From positions 1 through 64,000 of the forward strand of contig JAPJBO010001078.1 of assembly GCA_030068145.1 (NCBI GenBank): a stretch of DNA of 64,000 nt, in the 5' to 3' direction. Within the stretch, counting starts at the first letter, position 1. Each line of letters begins with the position of its first letter. The position numbers and the translations under genes were made by a program. This document shows, piece by piece, positions 51,341 through 60,162 of this stretch. The DNA is from Diplonema papillatum (lineage: Eukaryota; Euglenozoa; Diplonemea; Diplonemida; Diplonemidae). The notes beneath the pieces were generated by a model. It was not told the DNA's origin, ran no database searches, and saw only the letters and a program-made list of their open reading frames with translations.

Positions 51341-52730
51341 CGCGCGTAGCAATTCATCCAACGAGTGAAAAAGGGCGCCGTGTTCCTTGTATTCCCTATT
51401 TTTCCGTCAACCCCCCTTTATTTCGCTGCCTTGCTGTGTGTGATAGATGAATACCGTCAGTACCGCAGGGGTACAATGAGGTACCGCAAACCCGGGTTTC
51501 CGGGGTTGCTGGCGCCGATGTCTCGCTGGTGACGGAGTCACTGGCGCGGCGCGCCCGTCCGCGTTCTGGAAAGGTGCATTCTGCATCGGATGTTCTGCTC
51601 GAGGCGTGGCTGACCTCTGCCTTTTGATAGCTTCTGATCGGTAATCTGCATCGGCGGCGTCGCGGTTATCTCTTTGCACGTGATATATCATGCTTTCGCC
51701 TCTTCTGCTCGTCGCGATCACGCGCGCGCTTGGCTCCATCGTCTGCTCGCCCGGCTTCCTCGGTTTGCGCGTCATTTTTTTCGCCGCTTTGGCGAAAAGA
51801 AGGTCGTGTCATCTTCAGTGGAACTGCAAGGTTCGATCGTTGCTTCTTCGTCTTCAACATTCACGCCAGCGTGTGTTGTTATATATCTCGCACGGATACC
51901 TCGGATACTGATAGACAGCAGCAGGAAATTCGATGCGGTTCGGGGATAGGGATGCACTGGCACAACGGGGTCCAGAAGCAGCGCAAGGAAGGAGCTGAAG
52001 CAGGGCTAGAGATTGTGCATGTTTCTGGTTCAAGGTACTTTTGCACCCGTGTAAATGTGTGCAGGGTGGCACTCAGGGTTCGGTCGAAGAAAAGTGTACA
52101 ATGTGCAGCCCTTTGTTTTGAGGGCGGCAAAACACACGCGCCATCATGCGCCACACTGCCGGACCGTTTCCTCACTATTTCTTACAAAAGCGGGCCGCCG
52201 ACAGCAGGAACCATGTCCGGGCTTGGCGTGGTGTGTGTGTGTTGTGGGGCCTTTTGGTTGCTACTGTTGTTTTTTTTGGCGGGTGTTGGCCCTTCCCGGG
52301 GGGCTCTAGGGCCCCTTGCGGCCATGTGACTTCCCCGAGGCGCTTCATTCATTTTCAAGACCGATGCATTCCTCAGGTGGGCTACACAACCATTGTCGGA
52401 TCCGGTGCAGCTACACGTTCTGGAGCTGCAGGTTCCTATCGCAATTCAAATCTGTTGGCAATCATGTGTTTCGCACGGTCCTCACATGATGTAGGCAACA
52501 CGTCGCCGACGCCTCGAGTGAAATCACTACGTAAAAATCAAACAACCATTCAGCAATTAGCTGCCCGCCAGATCTACAGTTCTACGGATCCACCCTTCGT
52601 GGCAGCCTGCCTCAGGCTTCCAACGGTTGCGGGCGCCCCCCCCCTGATCGGTGCTGCTCAGTTTGAGTGCCGGCCGCTCGCAGGAAGCTGGAAACTTGAG
52701 CGTAGCCCTGAAGTGGGACTCAGACGAAAA
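51341..52730. other. Intergenic
   Basis: No recognised gene. A minus-strand charged stretch at about 51670-51790 (RARDRDEQKRRKHDISR) looks coding-like but lacks support from a start or neighbours. It should contain the promoter of paralogue B. Confidence 0.4.
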
Positions 52731-55418
52731 CTAGCAAACAGAAGAACCTTGCAGGAACAACGCGCGCGTGTCGGGCTCAGGTTCATCACATTGCAGGGGG
52801 AACATGCGGCTCCAGCAGTTCCGCGTCACGGGTAAGTGTAGCTGTATGGGAGTCCACTCTTGCCATGCGGTGTTGTCTCCTGCATGAGCCACGGAAACGC
52901 GAGCTGACGCCGGATCGAGGTCCGACGAACCTGCTGCCGTTTTGATGGAGAAGCCAAGGAGGGGCACAGGGGCTTGCTGCGGGAGAAACGAGGCAATGAC
53001 GACCATCGGAAGCGAGCTGCGGAGGCCATCTGCCGGCAACGCTTTGCCTCTCGAGAGTAGGTCGACGGGGTGCAGAGGCCGGCCGCCGTGGCTGTGGAAC
53101 CGAAGCCCGCTCACGGCAACCGTTTGGCTGGGCCCCAGGGGCGCCGGGAATGTAAGCCGAACCTTCACGACTGCAACCCGTCCGCAGTCGTGCGGTGGGC
53201 CCCTCGTCAAAGGGCAGGCCACCTCTCCTCCCTCGCCACTCACTCTTCCCTCCGAACCCCTCGGAGTTCCCGAGGCTGGGTTCGCACTGTGCGCAACCTG
53301 TCCCGCCGCGGCATTAGACACGCTGCCGGTTGTGAACGGCCCGCCCGTCGAAACGGCGCCGCCGCTTGCGGTGCGGGGGTGCCCGCAGGGGGCTGCACGC
53401 GCTGCCCCCCCGGGGGGGCTCGGTTTTCGAGCAGCCAGCGCCGTGCCGCTACCGGCGGGCCGCTGCCCTTCCGGCGCCGCGGTACTCGCGGCTTCGGGGG
53501 TGCCGCCGGCCGAGTGTGTGCGGGCCTGGACGAAGGCGCCGACTCGGTCGTGCGCGCTGCGCGGCGGCTGCCCGGCCGGTTTCCGCGTCGTGGTGTACGT
53601 CACGAGGCGGGGCGGCACGTGCCGCGTGCAGTACTCGCCGGGGATGTGCGTGTGTACGCACACTTTCTTCTGCCCGCGGTTCAAAAACGAGCCGGCGGTG
53701 CTCGATGCCGGACCGATGGACGACCAAGGGCTTGCGGTCGCAACGCGGGCGGAAACGGTGGCTGCGTATTCAGAATCGGCCAGCACGGTGGCAGTGTGGA
53801 TGGTAGGAGGTTCGGAGGTGTTAGACACTCGAGACAGTGTCAGCGGCAAGGCAGGCAGCAGAGCTTGCCCACCGCGCGTGCTTTCTGCCTGCGAGTCGGC
53901 CATCCACCACTGCGCGGCGTTTCTCTCGATGACGGCGTAAAATTCCGCGAGACTACTCACCCGTACACCGCAGGCCACGACGACCACGTCTTCTTCCTGC
54001 ACCGCAGAGCCTCTGGCCGCCTTTTCGACGACCACACCCTCCCGCGAACCCTGCTCTCCACCGTCTCGGTTTCCCTCGGCCGCGACCAAACCGTACGCGT
54101 TCTCACACAGATCCCTGCCGTCCACCAGCGACACGGGGGTGACGAGCACCTCCGAGCACCGGGCGGCCTCGCCGCCGGCGGCAGCCCCCCCCCGCCGGAC
54201 GCCGATCGGCACCTGCGGCAGGGGCAGCTCGCGCAGTGGGGCGGCGGCCAGCGCCGCGCACCCGCGCACGGCGCCGAAGAACGCGGCCTCCAGCCGCCCT
54301 AGGGCCGCGTAGAACGCGGCGCACGACGCGACCGGGCGGCCCCACACCGACACGACGGTGTCCCCGGCCCGGATGCCGGCCGTCGACGCGGGCGGGGCCG
54401 CCGACAGCACAAGCACCGAGCCGTAGCTGACAGACGTCCGCAGCGCTGGGATGCGCTGCCCGTCTGTTACCGCGACGCCGTAGTGGAAAACCAACCGCAG
54501 TGCCGGGAAGCGATCGCCGCCGGGGGAAGACGCGCGGTGAAGACCCGCGGTTGCGTGGGCATGCTCATCTGCCGCAGACGGATGCCCGTCGTCGGAGCTG
54601 CGGCGGGGGTCTCCCGCCAGGGAGCCCTTGTCGGCGGAGTAGCTGCGGACAGCGTCGAGGAGGAGGGAGTGGTGGTCGGCGTCCTGCATGAGCGCTTTTT
54701 CGCGGGTTTGGCTCGCGGCTTTCGCCGACCGGATGGCCCGTGCGCGGATGAGGCGCGTGACGGCGATTTTGTGCTCGGTCCGGAGGACGAGGAACGCGTT
54801 GGCCTCCGCCGCCTCGACGGCTCTCCGCGCCAGAGCCTCGGGGAGCTCGACGTCGGTTCGGACCCACGCGCTGCGGGCGGCGTCTTGGTCCCGTTTTTTT
54901 TCGAGGATCGCGGCGCGGGCTTGCTGGGCGAACGCGTCCGTCTCCGCCTGCATCGACGACTTCCGCCGGGCGATCTCGGCGTTCAACCCTTGTTCGCGCT
55001 CGCGCTTCTTCCTGCGGACCCCTTCGCTCCACCGGTCGAAGCCTTTGGTGCCCATCACCGCCTTCGCGACGCCCCTCAGGTAGTGCACGATGTTCCCCCA
55101 CTCGTATCGAACTGCCAACGCGGCAGGGGTCAGCCCGTCCGTTGTTTTTGCGGTGAGCAACCCCATGAGCACCGCCGCGCCGCGGGCCTTCGCCTCTTCG
55201 ACCATCATCTCGACGGCGCGCAGCTTGCCGCCCATCACCGCGTAGTGCAGCGACGTCAGCAGGTGCCCGGGCGTCGCGTCGGGCCCCGGGAACCACAGCT
55301 CCCCACCCTCCTCCTCCTGCGCCGCCGCCGTGCTTCCGGCAGGCGAGCTGGGGCCACTCACCGCTTTGCCGCCGAATGCGCGGAACGGCGGCGAAGGCGC
55401 GAGCAACGAGGGGTCCAA
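52731..55418 (-). CDS. Ankyrin-repeat and PDZ-domain protein, main exon
   Basis: 895 codons ending at TAG 52731. The frame begins without ATG, so the true start is probably in an upstream exon. Residues about 50-120 form two ankyrin repeats (LLTSLHYAVMGGKLRAVEMM; GLTPAALAVRYEWGNIVHYL). A basic coiled coil follows (GVRRKKREREQGLNAEIARR onward). Around 345-385 is a PDZ-like core with the carboxylate-loop end STAGIRAGDTVVSVWGRPV, and a second PDZ-like segment around 400-500 (GSAVQEEDVVVVACGVRVSS). The C-terminal third is low-complexity with a beta-rich end. Such proteins are scaffolds. The neighbouring frame upstream (57375-56460) also has an ankyrin-like segment, so both may belong to one transcript. 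Confidence 0.7.
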   Translation of the reverse strand: MDPSLLAPSPPFRAFGGKAVSGPSSPAGSTAAAQEEEGGELWFPGPDATPGHLLTSLHYAVMGGKLRAVEMMVEEAKARGAAVLMGLLTAKTTDGLTPAALAVRYEWGNIVHYLRGVAKAVMGTKGFDRWSEGVRRKKREREQGLNAEIARRKSSMQAETDAFAQQARAAILEKKRDQDAARSAWVRTDVELPEALARRAVEAAEANAFLVLRTEHKIAVTRLIRARAIRSAKAASQTREKALMQDADHHSLLLDAVRSYSADKGSLAGDPRRSSDDGHPSAADEHAHATAGLHRASSPGGDRFPALRLVFHYGVAVTDGQRIPALRTSVSYGSVLVLSAAPPASTAGIRAGDTVVSVWGRPVASCAAFYAALGRLEAAFFGAVRGCAALAAAPLRELPLPQVPIGVRRGGAAAGGEAARCSEVLVTPVSLVDGRDLCENAYGLVAAEGNRDGGEQGSREGVVVEKAARGSAVQEEDVVVVACGVRVSSLAEFYAVIERNAAQWWMADSQAESTRGGQALLPALPLTLSRVSNTSEPPTIHTATVLADSEYAATVSARVATASPWSSIGPASSTAGSFLNRGQKKVCVHTHIPGEYCTRHVPPRLVTYTTTRKPAGQPPRSAHDRVGAFVQARTHSAGGTPEAASTAAPEGQRPAGSGTALAARKPSPPGGAARAAPCGHPRTASGGAVSTGGPFTTGSVSNAAAGQVAHSANPASGTPRGSEGRVSGEGGEVACPLTRGPPHDCGRVAVVKVRLTFPAPLGPSQTVAVSGLRFHSHGGRPLHPVDLLSRGKALPADGLRSSLPMVVIASFLPQQAPVPLLGFSIKTAAGSSDLDPASARVSVAHAGDNTAWQEWTPIQLHLPVTRNCWSRMFPLQCDEPEPDTRALFLQGSSVC

Positions 55419-55878
55419 CGCGCACGGCGGGGGGGGTGCTACAGTGACGACTTCCGGGCGTGGGGGGTGCGGCGTCGTGATCGCGATACCTGTTTGCGTG
55501 TTGTTGGCGCTGGACGCTTGTCTTTTTTGTCGGTTGTCCTGGTGGAACCTTCTTGCTTTTTTTGTTCCCGCGCTTTATTACGTGTCCGGGACTGACATTT
55601 AGACCTACTCTGAATACGAACTTGTCACTAGCTCACAGCGACAGTTGCAACCGACAAAGGTTGCACCTCTACGAAAGCGCGGCAAAAGTGGCCCTTCAGG
55701 AGTCACGTAGCAAACAACTGGCATAGTGTGGAACTCATTTGCTACCAAATGACTCAACAAGAAAAACGACCTTCAAAGGCCTTGATGTAAGTCTACTTTT
55801 CTGAAGGGATTGACCTTCAGAGGCCTCGATGTGAGTCGACCTTTCTGCAGGGTTGCCATTTTCTTGCTTCTTCCGCGC
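55419..55878. other. Likely intron or spacer between the two ankyrin frames
   Basis: Contains CACTGTAG near 55440, a possible acceptor for the main exon, and a duplicated 26-bp word (GACCTTCAAAGGCCTTGATG and GACCTTCAGAGGCCTCGATG) at 55769 and 55810. No gene. Confidence 0.5.
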
Positions 55879-57375
55879 TTACTGGTTGGCTATTTCTTGT
55901 TTTTTCATGAAAAGTATCGCACGGGGGCTCCGAGGAAATATGGGCAAGAAAAACTGGAAGGGTTCGGGGATACCTGGGGTCGAAGGGCGGGATGGTTGCG
56001 GTGGTGGCGTTGTGTCAGGCGGTGCCGCGCCCGACGAGGTGGGATGCGGGCTGGGCTGCCGTGGCACCCCCGCCTCCCGGTTCGGAGGCCCCCCGGCCTT
56101 TTGCACGGCAGTCGGACCGTCGCCGTCCTCGTCCAGGATTTCGCCATCGCCTGCCCAACCAGCATCGCAAGCCGCGCGGGGCTTGCCTCCTCTCCCGCCA
56201 CCTGCAAACGGAGAGAACCCCGTGCCCGAAGGCGAAGCGGCGAAAGCAGCCCGCGGCTCGCACGTGGCGACAGGCAACCCCAGGCGGTCCGAAGGGGTGC
56301 AAGGAGCAACCCACGGGCCCGTCGCTGGAGCCACGGGGGTGTCAAACCCGGCCGGCGCCGGCGGCGTCCTGCTTCGGCACGGCGGCGTGGCTGGTTGCCG
56401 CCTGCCGGTGAACGGGCGGGCGCTGGCCGGCGGTTCCGGCGGGTAGCACTTGGGGCTCCCCTCTCGGGGCAGGGGGCAGACCGCTTTTTGGACGTTGAGG
56501 ACGTAGCGGATCACGGATAGCTGCCCGTGGAACGCGGCGAAGTGGAACGGCGTGCGGCCGAAGCCGTCGCGCAGCGAGGAGAGCCACAGGAGAAAGGCCC
56601 TGTGCCCGAGGAGCTTGTGGTGGTGCCGAAACAGCCTGTCGTCGCCGGCGGCGGCGGCGTGGAAGATGCGGTGCACGCAGCCTGGGTGCGGGTCCGCCTT
56701 GACCCCCGGCAGCGTCGAAAAGTCGGGCGGCGCGTCTTCACCGCAAATGCCGCGCGTGATCCCTCTGACGTCGATGGCAACCCCTCCCACCGACGAGCAG
56801 CTGCGCGGGGACGTTGCGCCGTCGATGGTCTGCTCTTCGACGCAGCGGGAGTGGACCGTCGGCCGCTTCGCGGCCCGCGCCCCGAAATACTCGCCGCCGG
56901 ACGCGACCCAGCGCCTGACGGCGCCCCTCCGCGCCTTGCCCAAGGCCACCGCCCGGGCGTGGCTGTGCTGCGCGGCTCGCTCGCCGAAGCACGCGAGCGC
57001 CCTGTTGCCGCTGAGCCGTGCCCGCAGCCTCCGCTGCGCCGCGTCGCCGGCCGCCCGGCGGCGCCGCTGGTACGCCTGCAGCCGCATAAGCTCGCGGTGC
57101 AGCCGCACTGCTTCGGAATCCTCAGGCAGCGCAGGGGGAGGCTCGTAGTGGGCGTTCCGTTCCGAAAACGGCCGTCTTGCGGGGCTGCACGGGACCAGCA
57201 CTGTGGGCGTGTGTTTAGGTCTGCGTGGTGTGTGCCTTCGTTTATATCGAAAGGCAGGGGATCTCAGTGTAATGTTCTGGCAGTACTGTCGTTTATGTTT
57301 GATAGTTATCGAGTCTTCTTGCTCGGATTTTACTCGGTGGAGTTGAGCCCCAGAAGCTGGAGCAGAATCATCCAA
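55879..57375 (-). CDS. Ankyrin-like frame, probable 5' part of the ankyrin-PDZ gene
   Basis: The frame spans 498 codons but begins without ATG. Residues about 75-160 are Arg/Ala-rich and helical (LHRELMRLQAYQRRRRAAGD). Residues about 240-300 hold an ankyrin-type pair ending DGFGRTPFHFAAFHGQLSVI and RYVLNVQKAV. After that the sequence turns Pro/Ser-rich and finishes inside a repeat fragment, so the real exon may end near 56460 and splice to the frame starting at 55418. Two partial copies of its 5' region lie just upstream (57383-57640 and 57793-57950). Confidence 0.5.
   Translation of the reverse strand: MDDSAPASGAQLHRVKSEQEDSITIKHKRQYCQNITLRSPAFRYKRRHTPRRPKHTPTVLVPCSPARRPFSERNAHYEPPPALPEDSEAVRLHRELMRLQAYQRRRRAAGDAAQRRLRARLSGNRALACFGERAAQHSHARAVALGKARRGAVRRWVASGGEYFGARAAKRPTVHSRCVEEQTIDGATSPRSCSSVGGVAIDVRGITRGICGEDAPPDFSTLPGVKADPHPGCVHRIFHAAAAGDDRLFRHHHKLLGHRAFLLWLSSLRDGFGRTPFHFAAFHGQLSVIRYVLNVQKAVCPLPREGSPKCYPPEPPASARPFTGRRQPATPPCRSRTPPAPAGFDTPVAPATGPWVAPCTPSDRLGLPVATCEPRAAFAASPSGTGFSPFAGGGRGGKPRAACDAGWAGDGEILDEDGDGPTAVQKAGGPPNREAGVPRQPSPHPTSSGAAPPDTTPPPQPSRPSTPGIPEPFQFFLPIFPRSPRAILFMKKQEIANQ
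55885..55985. repeat. Fragment related to the A-tail end of repeat copy 1
   Basis: TTTTTTCATGAAAAGTATCG followed by CACGGGGGCTCCGAGGAAAT and ATGGGCAAG resembles 6600-6655 (GGAAGAATCGTACGGGGGCC, TTCGAGGCAAACTGGGAAAA, ATGGGCAAG). On the minus strand it supplies the last 20-30 codons of the ankyrin frame. Confidence 0.55.
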
Positions 57376-57950
57376 TCAAGCCACCGCCCGGGCGTGGCTG
57401 TGTTGCGCGGCTCGCTCGCCGAAGCACGCGAGCGCCCTGTTGCCGCTGAGCCGTGCTCGCAGCCTCCGCCGCGCCGCTGGTACGCCTGCCGCCGCATGAG
57501 CTCGCGGTGCAGCCGCACTGCTTCGGAATCCTCAGGGAGACTCGTAGTGAGCGTTCCGTTCCGAAAACGGCCGCCTTGCAGGGCTGCACGGGACCAGCAC
57601 TGTGGGCGTGTGTTTAGGTCTGCGTGGCGTGTTTTTAGAGTTATAGTTCGCTTGAGAATCCGGGATTTTAGAGTCTCCGGGTGACCTTCGTCGAATGGGT
57701 TCTTTTAAAGCTAATACGTACTTTGGGGGGGGGCATGCATGGCTTCTTTCGTGTACACTTTACTTGCTCGCTTAGGTGAGTCAGGTTCGAAACAATTTTT
57801 ATCAAAAGGCAGATCTCAGTGTAATGTTCTGGCAGTACTGTCTGTCTTCTATATTCGATAGTTATCGAGCCTTCTCGCTCGGATGTGCTCGGTGGAGTCG
57901 GATCTGAGCAGAATCATCGAATCAAGCCACTGCCCGCGCGTGGCTCTGGG
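57376..57950. repeat. Tandem duplications of the 5' region of the ankyrin gene
   Basis: 57383-57640 repeats about 56945-57235 (GCCACCGCCCGGGCGTGGCT, then the codons for LHRELM and upstream leader) with deletions. 57793-57950 repeats about 57248-57400 (CTCAGTGTAATGTTCTGGCA; GATAGTTATCGAG). Unit lengths are about 440 and 545 bp. The copies carry leader and N-terminal coding sequence but no whole gene. Confidence 0.85.
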
Positions 57951-58198
57951 TGGGGAAATATTTGTTGCAGCAATGTCTGCCTCTCATCGTAACGCTTACG
58001 CCTGGCACCAAAGATACCTGTAGTGTGGTACTACAGCCCATGTCCTCGAGCATTTGGAATATTGTTGCGATCGTGGGTCATCGGCATAGCATTCCCTACA
58101 AAGCAGATGCTTGCCAAAAACCGTTTTTGTTGACCGCACTACCCTGAGCCCAAATCCTGGACGTGGTTTTAGAAGGAAAAGTTGGCAAATGATCATGA

Positions 58199-59017
58199 TC
58201 AGAAGGTCCTACTTGGGCGGTTCAGTTTCCTCACACATTGCATGTGGCTAAAAAGAAAACCCCTCGAAGACGTACCGAGCTCTGCTTGCTGACTGGGAGC
58301 CTTCGGTGGCATGTTGCTGGCATCGCTTGTCGGTGAACGCTCCGCTGTTTTGTGCAAGGATGCGACGAGAGTTGAGGCGAGCGCGTCGAAGAAGGGCCCT
58401 GCAGACCGTCCCCAGGCGAAGGCCGATTCTCGGACGCGGGAGCCAGCGGCCTCGATTTCCTGCCGCCGCGCAGCCTCACTCGCGGCAAGGCGTGTGGCGT
58501 GGAGCGTGTACTGCCGGAACGCGTTCAACGTCACATTCCGCTCGACGGCACCCTCAGGCAGCCGCTGAGCCAGACGCACGGCTTGGTGCAGCGTGGCCTC
58601 AGACGCGGCAGACGGCGACTGAATGGCTACAGGTAATTGGGTGGTGTTGTCCGGCGGTGCCGGGATCAGCATCAGGGGCACGGGACGGACAGTTTCGGCG
58701 CGTTTCCGCCACTTTGTCTTCTGAGGTGAGCCTGGGTTGTCTCGCTGGGGCCCCGCCGTGACTCGGCCCGTCAGGCCGGCTGCGATCGCCGCCTTCACGA
58801 CCCACGCTTCATCCCTCGCCTGCACCTGCTTTCCCCACGCCGCCACCACCGCCGCTGGGCTCGTCTCCGCGTGCATGATCACCTTCTTCGCAATCTCCAG
58901 CACAGTGGTCTCCTCATCCCCCGGCTCCCCTCCCTCCTCGAGCCCATCCAACAGCACAGCTGCCGCGTCGTTGTCCGCCTCGGTTTCTTCATCGGAAGAC
59001 GACATCGACATATCCAT
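58199..59017 (-). CDS. Hypothetical acidic/alanine-rich protein
   Basis: 272 residues from ATG 59017 (MDMSMSSSDEETEADNDAAA) to TGA 58199. The N-terminus is a Ser/Asp/Glu-rich stretch followed by a helix (VLEIAKKVIMHAETSPAAVV) that may be a small DNA- or protein-binding fold. The mid part is basic and Pro-rich. A second helical block (ATLHQAVRLAQRLPEGAVER to EAARRQEIEAAG) follows. No family recognised. The last 20-30 residues after TSDASNMPPKAPSQQ could be intron read-through. Codon use matches neighbouring genes. Confidence 0.55.
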   Translation of the reverse strand: MDMSMSSSDEETEADNDAAAVLLDGLEEGGEPGDEETTVLEIAKKVIMHAETSPAAVVAAWGKQVQARDEAWVVKAAIAAGLTGRVTAGPQRDNPGSPQKTKWRKRAETVRPVPLMLIPAPPDNTTQLPVAIQSPSAASEATLHQAVRLAQRLPEGAVERNVTLNAFRQYTLHATRLAASEAARRQEIEAAGSRVRESAFAWGRSAGPFFDALASTLVASLHKTAERSPTSDASNMPPKAPSQQAELGTSSRGFLFSHMQCVRKLNRPSRTF

Positions 59018-60162
59018 GCCCCTCAGACTCTTTTCTTGGCGGTGCAGGAGGCCAGAAGAGCTCCCTCGACATACCCCCCTCAACCTGAGAATAGCCAGCT
59101 TTTTTTTGTGGCCCTGAATTGTAAAACGCGAAAGGGAACCCGCTGACTCGTGTGCTGGCGACGCGTAGGATGGTGATCATCGTGCCAAGCCTAGATTGAT
59201 GCATGGGCCATTCTTCAGCTTTCGGTCCAGCACGTGCAGGTGATTAGATGACGACGCAGCCTCCACCGCCAGTGGACGTACTTGCGAAGCAGGCTCCGGC
59301 CGGCACGGAGTCGATGGGCACGAGTACGTGATTCCTCTGCAAAGCTGCACGAAGCCAAGGACCTCCTAGTCACTGTCACGCTGTATAAGTAAGTGAACAC
59401 GATCATTAGGCCACATCTCCTCCCTCCCGGACACGCTGCAGGCGCTAACTTGCCGCTGGGATCTTTCCCTTCTGGCATCGAGCCATCAAAAATGGGAAAC
59501 TAGCTGATTTTCTGCTCAGTTGTATTCAATCGGCAGCTGCAAGACCGGTCTTTCTTGGAAAAGAAACGACAAGGCCTTGCAGGAAGCATACAGTTGTACC
59601 AGGAACTGTGAACTCGCAGCTCTGATCGCGCCAGAGTACAATATGTGTACGTGCCAACGACTCCCCTCCCATGTACGGGCAGAAGGGACGCCGACACAGA
59701 CACAAGCCGAGAAGAGCCACGGTAATTCCCAGAGCAGAGGGGAACTTTCGGAGGTAATGCCGAAGCTCGCTCGAATCCGCAATTTACTCAACGGAAGCGA
59801 CCACATTGCACCATGCCGGGCGCTAGCGTCTGGAGCAAGCACCACCACACCGTGAGGATCCTACAGTAGTCGCGTACTTTCAGGAAAACACATCGACAGG
59901 TACAGAGTCGGATGAGGAGCGGATTGGTGGTGAGTTTCAATTGGAGCTAACGAAGCTGGGGTCACAGCCACTTTTCGAGTGTACATTTCCGTGCGCTTTG
60001 ATTGTGGCACCCGCTTCCCCAGCTTTGGCTGACCGTGTACGGTCAGTTTCGAAGCTGTCGAAGCTGGGGGTAGTGTACCAACGACCAAAGTTAGATCCTG
60101 CTAGGGGTGACAGCGCTTCTGTGTACCAACGACCAAAGTTGCAAGTATCTCGTTGTATAGGG
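59018..60162. other. Intergenic
   Basis: No supported gene. GTGTACCAACGACCAAAGTT occurs twice, about 50 bp apart (60073 and 60121), in direct orientation. It lies past the 3' end of the TPR-like gene. Confidence 0.5.
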
